Of a DNA stretch of 35,921 nucleotides, positions 16,473 through 24,605 are shown one piece after another. The notes under the pieces are model-generated. The model saw nothing but the letters and a program-made list of their open reading frames with translations, had not been told where the DNA came from and ran no database searches. How positions within the stretch are numbered: the stretch's first letter is position 1; each line of letters starts with the position of its first letter. Source of the DNA: Candidatus Gastranaerophilales bacterium (lineage in GTDB: Bacteria; Cyanobacteriota; Vampirovibrionia; Gastranaerophilales; Gastranaerophilaceae); the NCBI GenBank assembly GCA_944323195.1, contig CALURR010000101.1, positions 1-35,921 on the forward strand, written 5' to 3'. The translations under genes and the position numbers were made by a program.

Positions 16473-17330
16473 ATGAAAATATTGAAGATAAATTTAATAG
16501 TCTTTTTATTGATGTTGTTTATGAATGCTAATGTAGTTTCTTTAGCTCAAGACGCTCAGGATGCTCAATTATCTAAAATCGAAACTTCAATCTGGGGTTT
16601 TGAATATCAAAATGATGATATTCAAAAGAGATTAACAAGAATTGAAAATAATGTTTTTGGTCAGACTTCAAATGGCTTATCTGTTGATAAGAGAATACAA
16701 AAGCTGAATGAAGCATTAGGTTTTGAATCATATGAAGATAGTAAAAAACAAGCCTATGAAATTGACGATACCGAAGTTGCCGGAGTAAATTATCCTCAAA
16801 TTGACGCTCTTGAGTATCAAATGTTTAAAACAACTTATGAAAAAGAGAATATTTATAAAAGGTTAGATAGATTAGAAAAGAAAATCTTTGGTTCAAGCCA
16901 AGATGGTAATTTGGCTTCTAGAACAGAAAGATTAAAAGCATATGTTAAAAAAGATGCAATTGCTCAAGATCCTTCATACCATTATGAAAAACCATATACT
17001 ATGACTCAAGATATAGAAGAATATATGGGATCTCAAAATAAATATGAAAATTCTGATATTTTTATTCAACTTGCAGGACTTGAAACAATTCTTTTTTCAA
17101 AAACATATTCCCAAGACCCTGTGGGTTTAAGGTTAAATAGGTTAGAGCGAAAAATTTTCCAAAGAGATTTTTCATCAGATGATGAGTATTTAAGGCTTCA
17201 AAGACTTCAGGCTGCAGCTAATGCCCAACAAACTGCAAAACTGTATGAGGCAAATAAATTCCAAAAATATACATCAACCGGTATGCAAATCGGCTCAATT
17301 ATTTTAATGATTTTAGCTTTAATATTATAA
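16473..17330 (+). CDS. Exported protein with three 'LE-x-iF ... RL-x-RLE-x-iFG' repeats
   Basis: This 285-residue protein has a Sec-type N-terminus (about residues 1-25, hydrophobic INLIVFLLMLFMNANVV, possible cleavage after SLA) and a C-terminal hydrophobic segment (about 268-285, GMQIGSIILMILALIL). Between them are three 28-residue repeats at about 36-63, 113-140 and 203-230. Each has a hydrophobic-E start, aromatic/F, Tyr, then R-L-x-R-L/I-E-x-x-I/V-F. Each is followed by a partial R-x-x-L helix. I have the impression that similar repeats occur in cyanobacteria and relatives, but no function is known to me. I chose the ATG over a TTG two codons upstream. Likely a periplasmic or membrane-tethered helical protein. 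Confidence 0.7.
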   Translation: MKILKINLIVFLLMLFMNANVVSLAQDAQDAQLSKIETSIWGFEYQNDDIQKRLTRIENNVFGQTSNGLSVDKRIQKLNEALGFESYEDSKKQAYEIDDTEVAGVNYPQIDALEYQMFKTTYEKENIYKRLDRLEKKIFGSSQDGNLASRTERLKAYVKKDAIAQDPSYHYEKPYTMTQDIEEYMGSQNKYENSDIFIQLAGLETILFSKTYSQDPVGLRLNRLERKIFQRDFSSDDEYLRLQRLQAAANAQQTAKLYEANKFQKYTSTGMQIGSIILMILALIL

Positions 17331-17363
17331 AAAAATAGCTCCTAACAAAGGAGCTATTTTTTT
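17331..17363. terminator. Bidirectional terminator
   Basis: AAAAATAGCTCCT (17331-17343) pairs with AGGAGCTATTTTT (17349-17361) around AACAA, with T-runs at both ends. It separates the exported repeat protein from the converging aminotransferase. Confidence 0.9.
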
Positions 17364-17377
17364 ATAGGGTTCGTATT

Positions 17378-18499
17378 TTATACGGTTGCCATTGTTTTTT
17401 CAACACATTTAATTAATGTTTTAGCTACAATTTCTTGTTCTTCTTTAGTGATTTCAGCGAACATTGGTAGTGATAAAACAAGTTTTGTATCTTTTTCTGT
17501 ATGAGGTAGCATACCTTCTTTGAAGTTGTATTTTGCATGAACTTTTTGAAGATGCAATGGGATTGGATAGTAAATCATTGCTCCAATACCTTCTTCAGCA
17601 AGCAGTTTGTGAACTTCATCTCTGTTTGGAACTTTAACTGTATATTGATGGTAAACACAATATGTGTTATCAAGTTCTTTTGGTGTTTCAACTAAATCGC
17701 AATTTTTGAATAATTCGTTATAATAGCTTGCATGTTCCCTTCTTAGTTTATTCCATTTATCAATGTGGGGAAGTTTTACTCTTAAAATAGCTGCTTGTAT
17801 TTCATCTAGTCTTGAGTTTACGCCGATTTCGTCATGATGGTATCTAATAGCTCCGCCATGGTTTCTTAGGGCAATAACTCTATCTTTTAAATATTGCGAA
17901 TTTGTTGTTAGCATACCGCCATCACCCATTGTGCCAAGGTTTTTGGTTGGGTAGAAACTGAAACATCCAATATCGCCGATAGTACCAACTTTTTTGCCTT
18001 TGTATTCAGCGCCAATTGCTTGGCAAGCATCTTCAATAACAAAAAGATTATGGCGTTTAGCTATGTCCATAATTACATCCATATCACAAGGCTGACCGTA
18101 TAAATGAACCGGAATGATAGCTTTTGTTTTTGGAGTTATTGCTGCTTCAATTTTTGTTGCATCAATGTTGAAAGTATCAGGGTCAATGTCAACAAATACA
18201 GGTTTAGCGCCAACTATTCCGATTGATTCAGAGGTTGCAACAAAAGTAAATGCTGTTGAAATTACTTCGTCGCCTTCGCCTATATCAAGAGCACGTAGCG
18301 CCAAATGAAGAGCATCTGTTCCTGAGTTTAGAGCAACTGCGTGTTTAACATTAAGATATTCACACATTTCTTTTTCAAATTCTTTATTGTTAGCACCAAG
18401 AATATAAGAACCGCTTCTCATAACTTCTAAAACTGCTTTTTCTGCTTCAGAAGCAATGGTTTCGTATTGTCTTTTTGAATTAATAATAGGAATTTTCAT
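17378..18499 (-). CDS. DegT/DnrJ/EryC1/StrS-family sugar aminotransferase
   Basis: This 373-residue PLP enzyme transfers an amino group to a keto-sugar nucleotide to make amino sugars for lipopolysaccharide, capsule or flagellin glycosylation. Motifs in order are '[15 protein letters not shown]' (PLP phosphate loop), '[12 protein letters not shown]', '[12 protein letters not shown]', '[15 protein letters not shown]' (cofactor Asp/Gln), '[17 protein letters not shown]' with the Schiff-base Lys, 'LRNHGG', and '[14 protein letters not shown]'. The sequence resembles the 3-amino sugar group (WlbE/FdtB/QdtB-like), but the substrate is not decidable here. AGGAGATAAAC precedes the ATG. No other sugar-nucleotide genes flank it, apart from the phosphohexomutase 1 kb away. 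Confidence 0.92.
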   Translation of the reverse strand: MKIPIINSKRQYETIASEAEKAVLEVMRSGSYILGANNKEFEKEMCEYLNVKHAVALNSGTDALHLALRALDIGEGDEVISTAFTFVATSESIGIVGAKPVFVDIDPDTFNIDATKIEAAITPKTKAIIPVHLYGQPCDMDVIMDIAKRHNLFVIEDACQAIGAEYKGKKVGTIGDIGCFSFYPTKNLGTMGDGGMLTTNSQYLKDRVIALRNHGGAIRYHHDEIGVNSRLDEIQAAILRVKLPHIDKWNKLRREHASYYNELFKNCDLVETPKELDNTYCVYHQYTVKVPNRDEVHKLLAEEGIGAMIYYPIPLHLQKVHAKYNFKEGMLPHTEKDTKLVLSLPMFAEITKEEQEIVAKTLIKCVEKTMATV

Positions 18500-18531
18500 G
18501 TTTATCTCCTCGATTTACCTTTATTTGTATA

Positions 18532-18537
18532 ATTATA
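18532..18537 (-). promoter_or_regulatory. Predicted -10 box for the aminotransferase
   Basis: Read on the minus strand this is TATAAT, about 33 bases before the start codon. The -35 region is poor. Confidence 0.35.
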
Positions 18538-18610
18538 GTAGCATATTTTTTCATGATTTCTTATTAAGATTAAATAAAGATTTTTTATGACAAGAATATA
18601 ATTTTTTTTG

Positions 18611-18619
18611 TGTTATAAT
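18611..18619 (+). promoter_or_regulatory. Extended -10 promoter of the pyruvate formate-lyase unit
   Basis: TG-T-TATAAT is a perfect extended -10, which can work without a good -35; the 17-base position holds only CAAGAA. The transcript would begin near 18626 and contain AAAAGGAG before the ATG. No inverted repeat like the one at 30156-30181 was seen here. Confidence 0.55.
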
Positions 18620-18658
18620 TTCTATCGAATACAGACGTTTTAAAAAGGAGAAAATAAA

Positions 18659-20698
18659 ATGACATTTAAACCAGGTAAATGGCAAACTGAAATTAACGTC
18701 AGAGATTTCATTCAAAGAAATTATACTCCATATGACGGTGATTCCAGCTTCTTAGCAGGTCCAACTGAAGCAACTACAAAACTTTGGCAAGAATGCTGCG
18801 AACTATTCAAAAAAGAAAGAGAAAATGGCGGTGTTCTTGATATGGATACAAAAATTGTATCTACAATAACTTCTCATGGCGCAGGTTATATTGATAAAGA
18901 CTTAGAAAAAATTGTTGGTTTACAAACAGATAAACCTCTAAAACGTTCACTTCAACCATTTGGCGGCATAAGAATGGCTGAAACATCTTGTAAATCATAC
19001 GGTTATGAAGTTGACCCTGAAATAAGTGAAATTTTTACAAAATACAGAAAAACTCATAACCAAGGTGTGTTTGATGCTTATACTCCTGAAATGAGAAAAG
19101 CGCGTCACGCAGCTATTTTAACAGGTCTTCCTGATGCATATGGCCGTGGACGTATTATTGGTGACTATAGACGTGTTGCCCTATACGGTATTGATAGATT
19201 AATCGAAGATAAAAAAGAACAACACGCTTCAGTAGACGGCGAAATGACTCCTGATAAAATTCAATTGAAAGAAGAATTGGCCGAACAAATTAGAGCTCTT
19301 CAAGAAATGAAAGAATTGGGCGCAATTTATGGTTATGATATTTCAAAACCTGCCCAAAATGCTAAAGAAGCAGTTCAATGGTTGTATTTTGGATATTTAT
19401 CAGCAGTTAAAGAACAAAACGGTGCTGCAATGAGTTTGGGAAGAACATCAACATTCCTTGATATTTTCATTGAAAGAGATTTACAAAACGGCACTTTAAC
19501 TGAAGAAGAAGCTCAAGAATTAATCGACCATTTCATCATGAAATTAAGATTGGTTAAATTTGCAAGAACACCTGAATATAATTCATTGTTCTCAGGCGAT
19601 CCTACATGGGTAACTGAATCAATCGGTGGTGTTGGCGTTGACGGTCGTCACATGGTTACTAAAAACTCATTTAGATACTTAAGAACATTAGAAAACCTTG
19701 GCACTGCTCCAGAACCAAACATGACAGTACTTTGGTCAAAAAGATTGCCACATAACTTTAAACAATATGCAGCTCATATTTCAATTAAAACTTCATCAAT
19801 TCAATATGAAAATGATGATATGATGAGAGTTACACACGGTGACGATTATGCAATTGCATGTTGCGTTTCATCAATGGTTGTTGGCAAAGAAATTCAATTC
19901 TTCGGCGCTCGTGCAAACTTAGCTAAATGTTTACTATACGCAATTAACGGCGGTGTAGATGAAAGATTAAAAGAGCAAGTCGGTCCAAGATTTAGACCAA
20001 TTACATCAGAATATCTTGACTTTGATGAAGTAATGGAAAGATATGAAGATATGATGGAATGGCTTGCAGGATTATATGTAAATACATTGAATGTAATTCA
20101 CTATATGCATGATAAATATTGCTATGAAAGATCACAAATGGCACTTCATGATAGAGATGTAAAACGTTATTTTGCAACTGGTATTGCAGGTCTATCTGTT
20201 GTTGCTGATTCATTGTCAGCTATTAAATATGCTAAAGTTAAAACTATCAGAGATGAAAATGGCATCGTAGTTGATTACGAAGTTGAAGGCGATTATCCAA
20301 AATACGGCAACAACGATGATAGAGTTGACCAATTTGCAGTAAATATTGTTAAGAAATTCATGGGTATGATTAGAAAACACTATACATATAGAAATTCTCT
20401 ACCTACAATGTCAATTTTAACAATTACATCTAATGTTGTTTACGGCAAAAAAACAGGCAACACTCCTGATGGAAGAAAAGCAGGCGTTCCTCTAGCTCCT
20501 GGTGCTAACCCAATGCATGGTCGTGATACAAACGGCGCTGTTGCATCATTAGCTTCAGTTGCTAAATTACCATTTAATGATGCACAAGATGGTATTTCTA
20601 ATACTTTCTCAATTATTCCTAATGCTCTAGGAAAAGACGAAGTATTCATGGGTGACATTCAACTAGATTGCGGATGTTGCGCAGGTAATGTACAATAG
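18659..20698 (+). CDS. pflB: Pyruvate formate-lyase catalytic subunit lacking the glycyl-radical domain
   Basis: The enzyme cleaves pyruvate with CoA to acetyl-CoA and formate in anaerobic fermentation. At 679 residues it matches the formate acetyltransferase body: '[17 protein letters not shown]', '[36 protein letters not shown]'-type core (observed near 138-171), and the catalytic Cys pair C401-C402 in '[10 protein letters not shown]'. It ends at '[14 protein letters not shown]' (residue 660), exactly where ordinary PFL (about 760) runs on into its glycyl-radical domain. A 19-residue tail with C671, C673 and C674 takes its place. The missing domain is the next gene (20750). GGAG precedes the ATG. 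The activating enzyme PflA is not in the window. Confidence 0.93.
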   Translation: MTFKPGKWQTEINVRDFIQRNYTPYDGDSSFLAGPTEATTKLWQECCELFKKERENGGVLDMDTKIVSTITSHGAGYIDKDLEKIVGLQTDKPLKRSLQPFGGIRMAETSCKSYGYEVDPEISEIFTKYRKTHNQGVFDAYTPEMRKARHAAILTGLPDAYGRGRIIGDYRRVALYGIDRLIEDKKEQHASVDGEMTPDKIQLKEELAEQIRALQEMKELGAIYGYDISKPAQNAKEAVQWLYFGYLSAVKEQNGAAMSLGRTSTFLDIFIERDLQNGTLTEEEAQELIDHFIMKLRLVKFARTPEYNSLFSGDPTWVTESIGGVGVDGRHMVTKNSFRYLRTLENLGTAPEPNMTVLWSKRLPHNFKQYAAHISIKTSSIQYENDDMMRVTHGDDYAIACCVSSMVVGKEIQFFGARANLAKCLLYAINGGVDERLKEQVGPRFRPITSEYLDFDEVMERYEDMMEWLAGLYVNTLNVIHYMHDKYCYERSQMALHDRDVKRYFATGIAGLSVVADSLSAIKYAKVKTIRDENGIVVDYEVEGDYPKYGNNDDRVDQFAVNIVKKFMGMIRKHYTYRNSLPTMSILTITSNVVYGKKTGNTPDGRKAGVPLAPGANPMHGRDTNGAVASLASVAKLPFNDAQDGISNTFSIIPNALGKDEVFMGDIQLDCGCCAGNVQ

Positions 20699-20701
20699 TT
20701 T

Positions 20702-20725
20702 CAAAAGGCAGAAATCTGCCTTTTG
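20702..20725 (+). terminator. Hairpin between the two PFL subunit genes (partial terminator or mRNA stabiliser)
   Basis: CAAAAGGCAGA (20702-20712) is the reverse complement of TCTGCCTTTTG (20715-20725), with a 2-base AA between them. The following sequence AATTTT is a poor T-run, so termination may be partial. It lies 3 bases after the pflB stop and 24 bases before the radical-subunit start, and could set the ratio of the two subunits. Confidence 0.6.
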
Positions 20726-20749
20726 AATTTTAAATAAAGGAATAGAAAA

Positions 20750-20989
20750 ATGACTACTCAACAAGAAGAAAATTTAATTAACTTATTAGACGGTTATGTT
20801 GACAAATGCAGACACCATCTTAATGTTAATGTATTTAATAGAGAAACTCTACTTGATGCACAAGCACATCCTGAAAAATATCCTCAACTTACAGTTAGGG
20901 TTTCAGGTTATGCTGTAAACTTTATTAAATTAACTAAAGAACAACAAGATGATGTTATTTCAAGAACCTTCCATTCTAAATTAGGTTAA
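20750..20989 (+). CDS. Stand-alone glycyl-radical subunit of pyruvate formate-lyase (copy 1)
   Basis: The 79 residues correspond to the C-terminal domain of ordinary PFL as an independent gene. '[10 protein letters not shown]' matches the PFL segment N-L-A-G-L-M-D-G-Y-F, then come '[35 protein letters not shown]' and '[14 protein letters not shown]'. G53 in R-V-S-G-Y-A-V is the radical glycine. With the 679-residue body it totals 758, one complete PFL. E. coli GrcA (YfiD) is comparable but longer (127) with an unrelated N-terminus. Unlike copy 2 (29690), residues 20-21 are Cys-Arg instead of the Gly-Gly found in the usual E-G-G-Q-H-L-N-V. AAAGGAATAG precedes the ATG. It is co-oriented with pflB and followed by a terminator. 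Confidence 0.93.
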   Translation: MTTQQEENLINLLDGYVDKCRHHLNVNVFNRETLLDAQAHPEKYPQLTVRVSGYAVNFIKLTKEQQDDVISRTFHSKLG

Positions 20990-21006
20990 TATTAATAATT
21001 TCACTG

Positions 21007-21043
21007 AAAATGAAGCAGGTTAATTTACCCCTGCTTCATTTTT
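21007..21043 (+). terminator. Intrinsic terminator of the pflB-radical subunit unit
   Basis: AATGAAGCAGG (21009-21019) pairs with CCTGCTTCATT (21030-21040) around a 10-base loop, followed by TTT after 21040. Confidence 0.88.
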
Positions 21044-21094
21044 GTATTAAGAATATATAAAGGTATTATTATTTATGTAAATATTTGGCTCTTT

Positions 21095-21100
21095 TATAAT
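21095..21100 (+). promoter_or_regulatory. Predicted -10 box of the symporter gene
   Basis: TATAAT lies 30 bases before the TTG start. The -35 (TTTATG) is weak. Confidence 0.4.
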
Positions 21101-21130
21101 ATAATTAATTTGTAGCTATGGAGCATTGTA

Positions 21131-22381
21131 TTGAAAAGTTCTAAAAAACTTACATTGCATATTTTTATTGCGCTGGTTGCAGGCATTTTATTCGGATGGC
21201 TCTTGCCTCAGTATGCTGTTAAAATGCAACCTTTGGGCGATATGTTTTTGAGAATGGTTAAGATGATTATTGCTCCATTGATTTTTGCAACCTTGGCTGT
21301 TGGTATAGCCGGCCATGGTGATGTTAAAAATCTTGGTAAAATCGGATTAAAAACCATAGTTTATTTCGAAATAGCAACAACAATAGCACTTATTTTAGGG
21401 CTTGTTATGGCTAATTTATTAAAACCCGGGGTTGGTTTTAATATTGATACAAGTTCTGTTTCAATGGCTGTTGTTGAATCTATGAAAACAACGCCGCAAG
21501 GGCACTCTTTAATTCAGATGTTAGTAGATGCTATTCCTGTGAGTATTGTTCAATCAATGGCAGAGGGAGATTTGTTGCAGATTGTTGTCTTTGCAATATT
21601 TTTTGCGCTTGCAGTATGTGCAGTTGGTCCAAAAGCTCGCCCTGTTTTAGACTTTTTACAAAGCACTTGCGATGTAATGTTCAAGTTTACGGAATATGTT
21701 ATGAAATTTGCGCCTGTTGGGGTATTTGGTGCAATCAGTGCCACAATTGGTCAAAATGGCATTGGTGTTTTAGCCAGTTATGCAAAATTAATATTTATAA
21801 CATATTTTTCATTAATTGCTTTTGTGGCGCTGGTTTTAATAGTTGCATGTAAAATCATAAAAGTACCTTTTATGGGGTTATTAAAAACAATAAAAGATCC
21901 TGCGCTTTTGGCTTTTACAACTGCTTCATCAGAGGCTGCACTGCCCAAAGCAATGAGCCAAATGGAAAAATTCGGCGTTCCAAAAAGTATTGTAAGTTTT
22001 GTAATGCCAATGGGCTATACTTTTAATCTTGATGGCTCAACAATGTATTTAACTTTGGCAACATTGTTTTGTGCTCAAATAGCAGGTATTCATTTATCAA
22101 TTGAACAACAGTTGATGATTATGTTTACTCTTATGTTAACTTCAAAAGGTATTGCCGGAGTGCCAAGAGTTTCATTGGTTATTCTAACCGGAACTTTAAC
22201 CAGTTTTGGTTTGCCTTTAGTTGGTGTTGCGATATTGCTTGGAATAGATCAAATTTTAGATATGGGAAGAACCACAGTTAATTTAATTGGGAATTGTGTT
22301 GCAACAACTGTTGTTGCATATTGGGAAAATGAATTTAATCATGAAAAAATGAATGAATTTTTGAAACTGCAAGATAGTTAG
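21131..22381 (+). CDS. Dicarboxylate/amino acid:cation symporter (DAACS family)
   Basis: This 416-residue inner-membrane transporter belongs to the glutamate/C4-dicarboxylate:Na+/H+ family (GltP, DctA, GltT). Visible motifs are 'LGDMFLRMVKMIIAPLIFATLAVGI' in TM2-3, the HP1 hairpin Ser-rich 'TTASSEAALPKAM', TM7 'GYTFNLDGSTMYLTLATLF' (the N-x-D-G-S/T cation site), HP2 'SKGIAGVPRVSLVILTGTL', and TM8 'DQILDMGRTTVNLIGNCVATTVVA' with the substrate-binding D, R, T and N. Arg in D-x-G-R-T-T-x-N is usual for dicarboxylate or acidic amino-acid carriers. The start is TTG, supported by GGAG at 21120-21123, because the usual N-terminal membrane helix begins just after it. Substrate not resolved. Confidence 0.92.
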   Translation: MKSSKKLTLHIFIALVAGILFGWLLPQYAVKMQPLGDMFLRMVKMIIAPLIFATLAVGIAGHGDVKNLGKIGLKTIVYFEIATTIALILGLVMANLLKPGVGFNIDTSSVSMAVVESMKTTPQGHSLIQMLVDAIPVSIVQSMAEGDLLQIVVFAIFFALAVCAVGPKARPVLDFLQSTCDVMFKFTEYVMKFAPVGVFGAISATIGQNGIGVLASYAKLIFITYFSLIAFVALVLIVACKIIKVPFMGLLKTIKDPALLAFTTASSEAALPKAMSQMEKFGVPKSIVSFVMPMGYTFNLDGSTMYLTLATLFCAQIAGIHLSIEQQLMIMFTLMLTSKGIAGVPRVSLVILTGTLTSFGLPLVGVAILLGIDQILDMGRTTVNLIGNCVATTVVAYWENEFNHEKMNEFLKLQDS

Positions 22382-22437
22382 TTGTAATTACCCATAAAAC
22401 CAATATGAAAATTCTAATTAAATAATATATTTTGAAT

Positions 22438-23442
22438 ATGAAAATATTATTTTACGATATTAGAGATTTTGAATTGGATTTTTTATTGGAAAAAATTCCA
22501 AACAACATTGAACCTTATTTTTTTAAAACTTTACTAGATAAAAATACATACATAGATACAAAATATCAAGATGCTGAGGCATTGAGCGTTTTTGTGTCAT
22601 CTCAGTTAGATAGTGAAATATTATCTAAATTTAAAAAACTTAAATACATTTTTTTAAGGTGTGTTGGGTTTTCTAATGTTGATTTGAATTATTGTAAGGA
22701 ACATTCTATCCATGTTTTCAATACTCCAAATTACGGTAATTCTACAGTTGCAGAATATGTTTTCGCTTTAATTTTAACCTTGGGTAAAAAAATAATAAAA
22801 GCAAAAACATCTTTGCAAAACGCCGATTCTGATGCCGTAGAATTGATGGGTATTGAACTTTTAGGAAAAACCATGGGTGTAATTGGGGCCGGTGCTATTG
22901 GAAGAAAGGTGATAAACATTGCCCATGGCTTTGGTATGAATGTACTTGTTTATGACATTCAAAAAAAGGGTGCATATAACTTTGTATCTTTAGATGAATT
23001 ATTGGAAAAATCTGATTTTGTTTCAATAAATTGTCCACTAACTGAGCAAACATATCATTTGATAAATAAAGAAACAATATCAAAAATGAAAAAAACAGCG
23101 TTTTTGATTAATGTTGCAAGAGGCGAAGTGGTTGATACAAAAGCTCTTTATATGGCTTTAATGTATAAAAAAATTCAAGCAGCTGCACTTGATGTGGTTG
23201 AATGCGAACAATTGCTTTGTTCAAATTGGAATAAATGTTCTAATACACAAGATTTAAAATATATTTGCTTGAAAAAATATTTCTTTATTGAAAAATTAAT
23301 GCGTCTTGAAAATATAATAATAACCCCTCATAATGCCTATAATACAAAGGAAGCTAATGAGCGTATATTAAATATGACACTTGAAAATATTAATTCTTCT
23401 TTTGATATAAATAGTGGCACTAAAAACCTTGTTTTGATATAA
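22438..23442 (+). CDS. D-2-hydroxyacid dehydrogenase, D-lactate dehydrogenase-like
   Basis: This 334-residue NAD-dependent dehydrogenase resembles fermentative D-lactate dehydrogenase, which would reduce pyruvate to D-lactate and compete with PFL. The Rossmann motif is 'GKTMGVIGAGAIGRKV' (about 143-158), with D in 'VLVYDIQ'. The catalytic trio is Arg in 'LINVARGEVVDT', Glu in 'LDVVECE' and His in 'ITPHNAYNT'. An insert between the Glu and His motifs (NWNKCSNTQDLKYICLKKYF) is typical of the LdhA subgroup, which holds a mobile loop there. The substrate could also be another 2-ketoacid. I use the ATG at 22438 over a TTG at 22432. No Shine-Dalgarno is visible; TATATT at 22426-22431 may be a close -10. 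Confidence 0.85.
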   Translation: MKILFYDIRDFELDFLLEKIPNNIEPYFFKTLLDKNTYIDTKYQDAEALSVFVSSQLDSEILSKFKKLKYIFLRCVGFSNVDLNYCKEHSIHVFNTPNYGNSTVAEYVFALILTLGKKIIKAKTSLQNADSDAVELMGIELLGKTMGVIGAGAIGRKVINIAHGFGMNVLVYDIQKKGAYNFVSLDELLEKSDFVSINCPLTEQTYHLINKETISKMKKTAFLINVARGEVVDTKALYMALMYKKIQAAALDVVECEQLLCSNWNKCSNTQDLKYICLKKYFFIEKLMRLENIIITPHNAYNTKEANERILNMTLENINSSFDINSGTKNLVLI

Positions 23443-23443
23443 T
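23438..23443 (+). promoter_or_regulatory. -10 box overlapping a stop codon, placed for a leaderless deoC transcript
   Basis: TATAAT overlaps the TAA stop of the upstream dehydrogenase and ends 9 bases before the deoC ATG. No Shine-Dalgarno lies between, so transcription may start at or next to the ATG. Confidence 0.42.
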
Positions 23444-23452
23444 AATTTTGTT

Positions 23453-24121
23453 ATGCAAACAATTAATAATTATATCGAACATACTATTTTAAAACCTGAT
23501 GCACTAAATTCTGATATTGAAAAATTAGCAGCTGACGCAATTAAATATAATTTTTTTGGCGTGTGCGTTAATCCTTGTTATGTTGAATTGGCGCATAGCT
23601 TATTAAAAGATACCGAAACAAAAGTTGTAACTGTTGTTAATTTTCCTTTGGCAAATAATACAATTGATATGACTTTATTTCAGGTTGAAAAATGTCTTAA
23701 AATGGGCGCAGATGAAATAGATACTGTTTTAAATATTTCAGCCCTAAAAAACAAAAACTATAAAAAAGTTGAAGACGATATTAAAAAAACAAAAGAAATA
23801 TGCGGCGAACACAATTTAAAAGTTATTTTAGAAACTGATTTATTAACTAAAGATGAAATAATTATAGCTTCAAAATGTGCTGCTATTGGCGGAGCTAATT
23901 TCGTTAAGACCTCAACAGGTTTTGTTAAAAATGGTGTTGGTGCTACTGTTGAAGATGTTAAATTAATGTATAAAACAGTTTCTTCTCTTGGGCTTGAAGT
24001 AAAGGCAAGCGGGGGAATAAAAAATTATAGTCAAGCAATAGATTTAATCAATGCGGGCGCAAGCCGTTTGGGAACATCAAGCGGTGTTGATATTATTTTA
24101 GGAGAGGTTCAAAATGTCTAA
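23453..24121 (+). CDS. deoC: Deoxyribose-phosphate aldolase
   Basis: DeoC cleaves 2-deoxyribose-5-phosphate to glyceraldehyde-3-phosphate and acetaldehyde in deoxynucleoside breakdown. The 222-residue TIM barrel shows 'IEHTILKPDA' at the start, 'FFGVCVNPCYV', 'VVTVVNFPLA', 'GADEIDTVLNISAL' (the catalytic Asp region), 'VILETDLL', the Schiff-base Lys in 'ANFVKTSTGFV', the second Lys in 'EVKASGGIKN', and 'GASRLGTSSGVDII' for phosphate binding. All key residues are present. The last 8 bases overlap the start of the 65-residue gene, so it opens the compact run ending at the SEC-C gene. Other deo genes are absent. Confidence 0.95.
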   Translation: MQTINNYIEHTILKPDALNSDIEKLAADAIKYNFFGVCVNPCYVELAHSLLKDTETKVVTVVNFPLANNTIDMTLFQVEKCLKMGADEIDTVLNISALKNKNYKKVEDDIKKTKEICGEHNLKVILETDLLTKDEIIIASKCAAIGGANFVKTSTGFVKNGVGATVEDVKLMYKTVSSLGLEVKASGGIKNYSQAIDLINAGASRLGTSSGVDIILGEVQNV

Positions 24122-24311
24122 AGAAGAAAACAAAATCACAATTCGTTCAGATAGAGATACAGATTATACTTTTATGTATAAAGGCGAAGAAGTGGTTTTG
24201 AAGGCAGGTAGTGTAGTTTCTGTTGCAGATGGACTTAAAAACGTTGTTTTTCCTACTGTTGCAATGAAAATCATGAATAACTTAATTGTAGTTAAGGGTG
24301 ATGTTAAATAA
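24114..24311 (+). CDS. Small conserved-looking protein of unknown function (65 aa)
   Basis: Its ATG lies inside the end of deoC (8-base overlap), preceded by GGAGAGG. Its stop overlaps the next ATG (TAATG), so its translation appears coupled on both sides, which supports a real gene. The protein is soluble and beta-rich: 'KITIRSDRDTDYTFMYKGEEVVLKAGSVVSVADGLKNVVFPTVAMKIMNNLIVVKGDVK'. It could be a small barrel-like domain. There is no recognised family, catalytic motif or metal site. Confidence 0.65.
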   Translation: MSKEENKITIRSDRDTDYTFMYKGEEVVLKAGSVVSVADGLKNVVFPTVAMKIMNNLIVVKGDVK

Positions 24312-24598
24312 TGGAAAATAATGAAAATAACCAAATAATTATAACTGTTACAGGAAAAGATAAAGTTGGGATAGTTTCCGCTATATCAAATTCTTTGGCT
24401 GAACATAAGGTTAATATTGAAGATATTAAACAAACAATCATGCAGGATAATTTTGTCATGATTATGCTTTGTAATATCGAAAGAATGGAAGTTTCTTTTA
24501 AAGATTTTAAAGATGATATTTTAAAATTGTCTGATGAGCTTGGAATGGAAATTTGGGTTCAAAAGAAAGAAATTTTTGATAAAATGCACACAATTTAG
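24311..24598 (+). CDS. ACT-domain protein, UPF0237 family
   Basis: This 95-residue protein is a single ACT domain. The start '[49 protein letters not shown]' shows the G-x-D-x-x-G-I-V ligand loop and the beta-alpha-beta pattern. ACT domains bind amino acids or other small ligands and work as dimers. The start overlaps the previous stop, and the UPF0210 gene follows 7 bases later. UPF0237 and UPF0210 genes are adjacent in many Firmicutes, so the ACT protein probably regulates its neighbour. The ligand is not known. Confidence 0.9.
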   Translation: MENNENNQIIITVTGKDKVGIVSAISNSLAEHKVNIEDIKQTIMQDNFVMIMLCNIERMEVSFKDFKDDILKLSDELGMEIWVQKKEIFDKMHTI

Positions 24599-24605
24599 GA
24601 ATAAA

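Noticed and set aside
18659-20989. pflB as a pseudogene or frameshifted full-length PFL
   Set aside because: The split falls at a clean domain edge. The body has its own stop with a distinct Cys-rich tail. The downstream gene has its own Shine-Dalgarno and start before the domain begins. The second intact stand-alone copy at 29690 shows the small subunit is a real gene type here.
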